DNA of 43,096 nt from Endozoicomonas ascidiicola (GTDB taxonomy: Bacteria > Pseudomonadota > Gammaproteobacteria > Pseudomonadales > Endozoicomonadaceae), in NCBI RefSeq assembly GCF_001646945.1, contig NZ_LUTV01000007.1:300355-343450 (forward strand), given 5' to 3'. Position 1 is the first letter of the stretch, and each line of letters starts with the position of its first letter. Below are positions 42,175 through 43,096 of the stretch, piece after piece. A model generated the notes under the pieces. The model did no database searches, was not told the origin of the DNA, and saw only the letters and a list, made by a program, of their open reading frames with translations. The position numbers and the translations under genes are program-made.

Positions 42175-42438
42175 TTATTTCATTGCAGGCTTTTCAAAAC
42201 ACATAACTGCTTCAGAACTGGTTTTGTTTTCTGTCGTGTATTCAGACATATACACCATGTTCCAACCATCATACTGTGCTATTTCTTCGTTGATATTGTC
42301 AGTGCTGCCGGTTGAGAAGGTGGTGCAGCGAGTCATCATAGCAGCATCAGGCGATCCAGAACGGATCTGAGAACTGATATTTGCGCCCGCGCAGCCAGTG
42401 AGCAATGTGATCATGCTCAGTACAATCCATTTTTTCAT
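42175..42438 (-). CDS. Small putative lipoprotein
   Basis: An 87-residue protein with a lipoprotein signal peptide: MKKWIVLSMITLLTGC, where LTGC is the lipobox and Cys16 the predicted lipidated residue. The mature part is small and polar (GSPDAAMMTRCTTFSTGSTD, then EEIAQYDGWNMVYMSEYTTE) and holds two more cysteines that could pair. I do not recognise the family. The ATG at 42438 is chosen because it opens the signal peptide; the longer open frame upstream lacks a ribosome site, while GAAGATC precedes this ATG. It is followed by a hairpin terminator and stands alone. Residue 17 onward is AGAN, with no Asp at +2, so the outer membrane is the likely destination. Confidence 0.8.
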   Translation of the reverse strand: MKKWIVLSMITLLTGCAGANISSQIRSGSPDAAMMTRCTTFSTGSTDNINEEIAQYDGWNMVYMSEYTTENKTSSEAVMCFEKPAMK

Positions 42439-42940
42439 AATGATCTTCAGATGGTTTGGTAAACTGTAGATACAAAAAAATCCCAACAATAAAAATTGAG
42501 TGTCCCTGAACAGATAAAGTGTCCACTGAATTTTCATAATATTGTCCGAAGCCCCGCTATTTTAAGCCATTTTTACCCAGTTTTTGTTCAAAGAAACTGT
42601 CCGCTTATTGAGTTTTGAGCAAGGTATGTGTCCAGAAAGTTGCAGTCAAAAGTGTCCGGAAATGTTTCAGACAAAGTGACCGCTTTTTTTAGTTTGCCTT
42701 AGGGTTGGCTTGATTTTTAATAAATGCATGAATATCAATGGCTTGGGTTCGGTTTCGTGGTGAAGGGAAGAAAAGTAATGCTTTCTGGCTCATTTCGTGA
42801 CGGTAGAAACTTGATATGACTAACGATCCCACTGTGAAGGTTGGCAATAGCAACAATCGTTACTATTCCTGTAGTTCTGGTCTGCCAGACCTCCTCAATG
42901 GGGCAAAGCACTCCGGTGAGGGGGATGAAGGTTCCTGTGC
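42439..42940. other. Gene-poor stretch with possible IS remnants
   Basis: No convincing complete gene. The first part holds the promoter side of the lipoprotein gene and a cluster of TGTCC repeats (42501-42657). From about 42980 down to 42735 on the minus strand an open frame of about 80 codons reads GQAACSPLSTGTFIPL and SITFLPFTTKPNPSH. It has no ATG and no ribosome site, and could be a decayed or translated-looking IS segment. Confidence 0.4.
42501..42657 (+). repeat. Six same-direction TGTCC repeats
   Basis: TGTCC occurs at 42501, 42520, 42543, 42598, 42629 and 42653, all on the plus strand within 157 bases, several followed by an A- or G-containing tract (GTGTCCACTGAA, TGTCCGAAG, TGTCCAGAAAG, TGTCCGGAAATG). 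Multiple short direct repeats of this kind are typical of the transposase-binding ends of IS21-type elements. No transposase gene lies nearby, so this would be a stranded or decayed end. Confidence 0.45.
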
Positions 42941-43096
42941 TTAGAGGTGAGCAGGCTGCCTGTCCAAAAAGTTCAATCCCTCATTGTCATTCGGGAAAAA
43001 ACGCAACGGCACCATGCTTAATCCAACCCCCGGTAAATCAAATACGCCATAAATTCCGGTTGAAAAATACCAGCCCATGGATCCGCCAGAATAGTC
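42941..43096 (-). CDS. 3' end of an unrecognised gene running out of the window
   Basis: The minus-strand frame is open from the last base of the window to TAA at 42941-42943, giving the final 51 residues of a protein. They contain GGSMGWYFSTGIYGVFDLPG and VGLSMVPLRFFPNDNEG and end in DRQPAHL. The alternating small and aromatic residues could belong to an outer-membrane or secreted beta-rich protein, but no family can be named. Because the upstream part is missing, it may also be a fragment joined to the IS-like sequence downstream. Confidence 0.45.
   Translation of the reverse strand, partial: DYSGGSMGWYFSTGIYGVFDLPGVGLSMVPLRFFPNDNEGLNFLDRQPAHL

Overview
The window comes from a proteobacterium, most likely a marine Gammaproteobacterium (Oceanospirillales- or Endozoicomonadaceae-like). 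The signs are a close match to the Pseudomonas methylarginine locus, an RlmF of gammaproteobacterial type, a neutral-ceramidase remnant, IS1- and ISAzo13-type insertion sequences, and moderate GC. The genus is inference only; no rRNA or tRNA gene is present.

Left flank (1-5303): the 3' end of an ISAzo13-type transposase gene. Next is a methylarginine module: a minus-strand sigma-54 activator resembling DdaR, divergent from a dimethylarginine dimethylaminohydrolase (DDAH) gene. A -24/-12-like promoter lies before the DDAH gene, and an amino-acid-type periplasmic binding protein gene follows it. A convergent rlmF gene closes the flank.

Core (5304-40899): a divergently organised locus that looks like a dedicated export system for one giant protein. 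The minus-strand operon (12912 to 5304) encodes, in transcription order: a GAF-domain protein fused to an HlyD-type adaptor; a PqqD-like/M50 metalloprotease/HlyD three-part membrane protein; a short SecA-like ATPase that ends inside the helical scaffold domain; a small periplasmic HlyD/RND-type adaptor; and an unrecognised 270-residue protein. The plus strand encodes a TolC-type outer-membrane channel, a SapC-family protein and an 8446-residue protein. The giant has no Sec signal peptide. Instead it carries an LEPR-XLL motif (LEPRLLLSADP) near residue 60, then RTX-like repeats, a long Ser/Ala/Gly-rich beta-solenoid-like stalk with ~262-residue repeats, an alanine-rich coiled coil, Calx-beta-like segments and a regular 58-residue RTX-like array. 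It ends in an acidic tail with a short hydrophobic-plus-basic terminus. No ABC transporter of a type I secretion system lies in the window. The working hypothesis is that the SecA-like ATPase, the M50-HlyD fusion, the adaptors and TolC export and process the LEPR-XLL giant.

Right flank (40900-43096): an IS1-family element with 24-bp perfect terminal inverted repeats and a nonsense codon in its transposase. It has cut off a neutral ceramidase gene after about 65 codons. Beyond are a small lipoprotein gene, a cluster of TGTCC repeats that may be a decayed IS end, and the 3' end of an unrecognised gene running out of the window.
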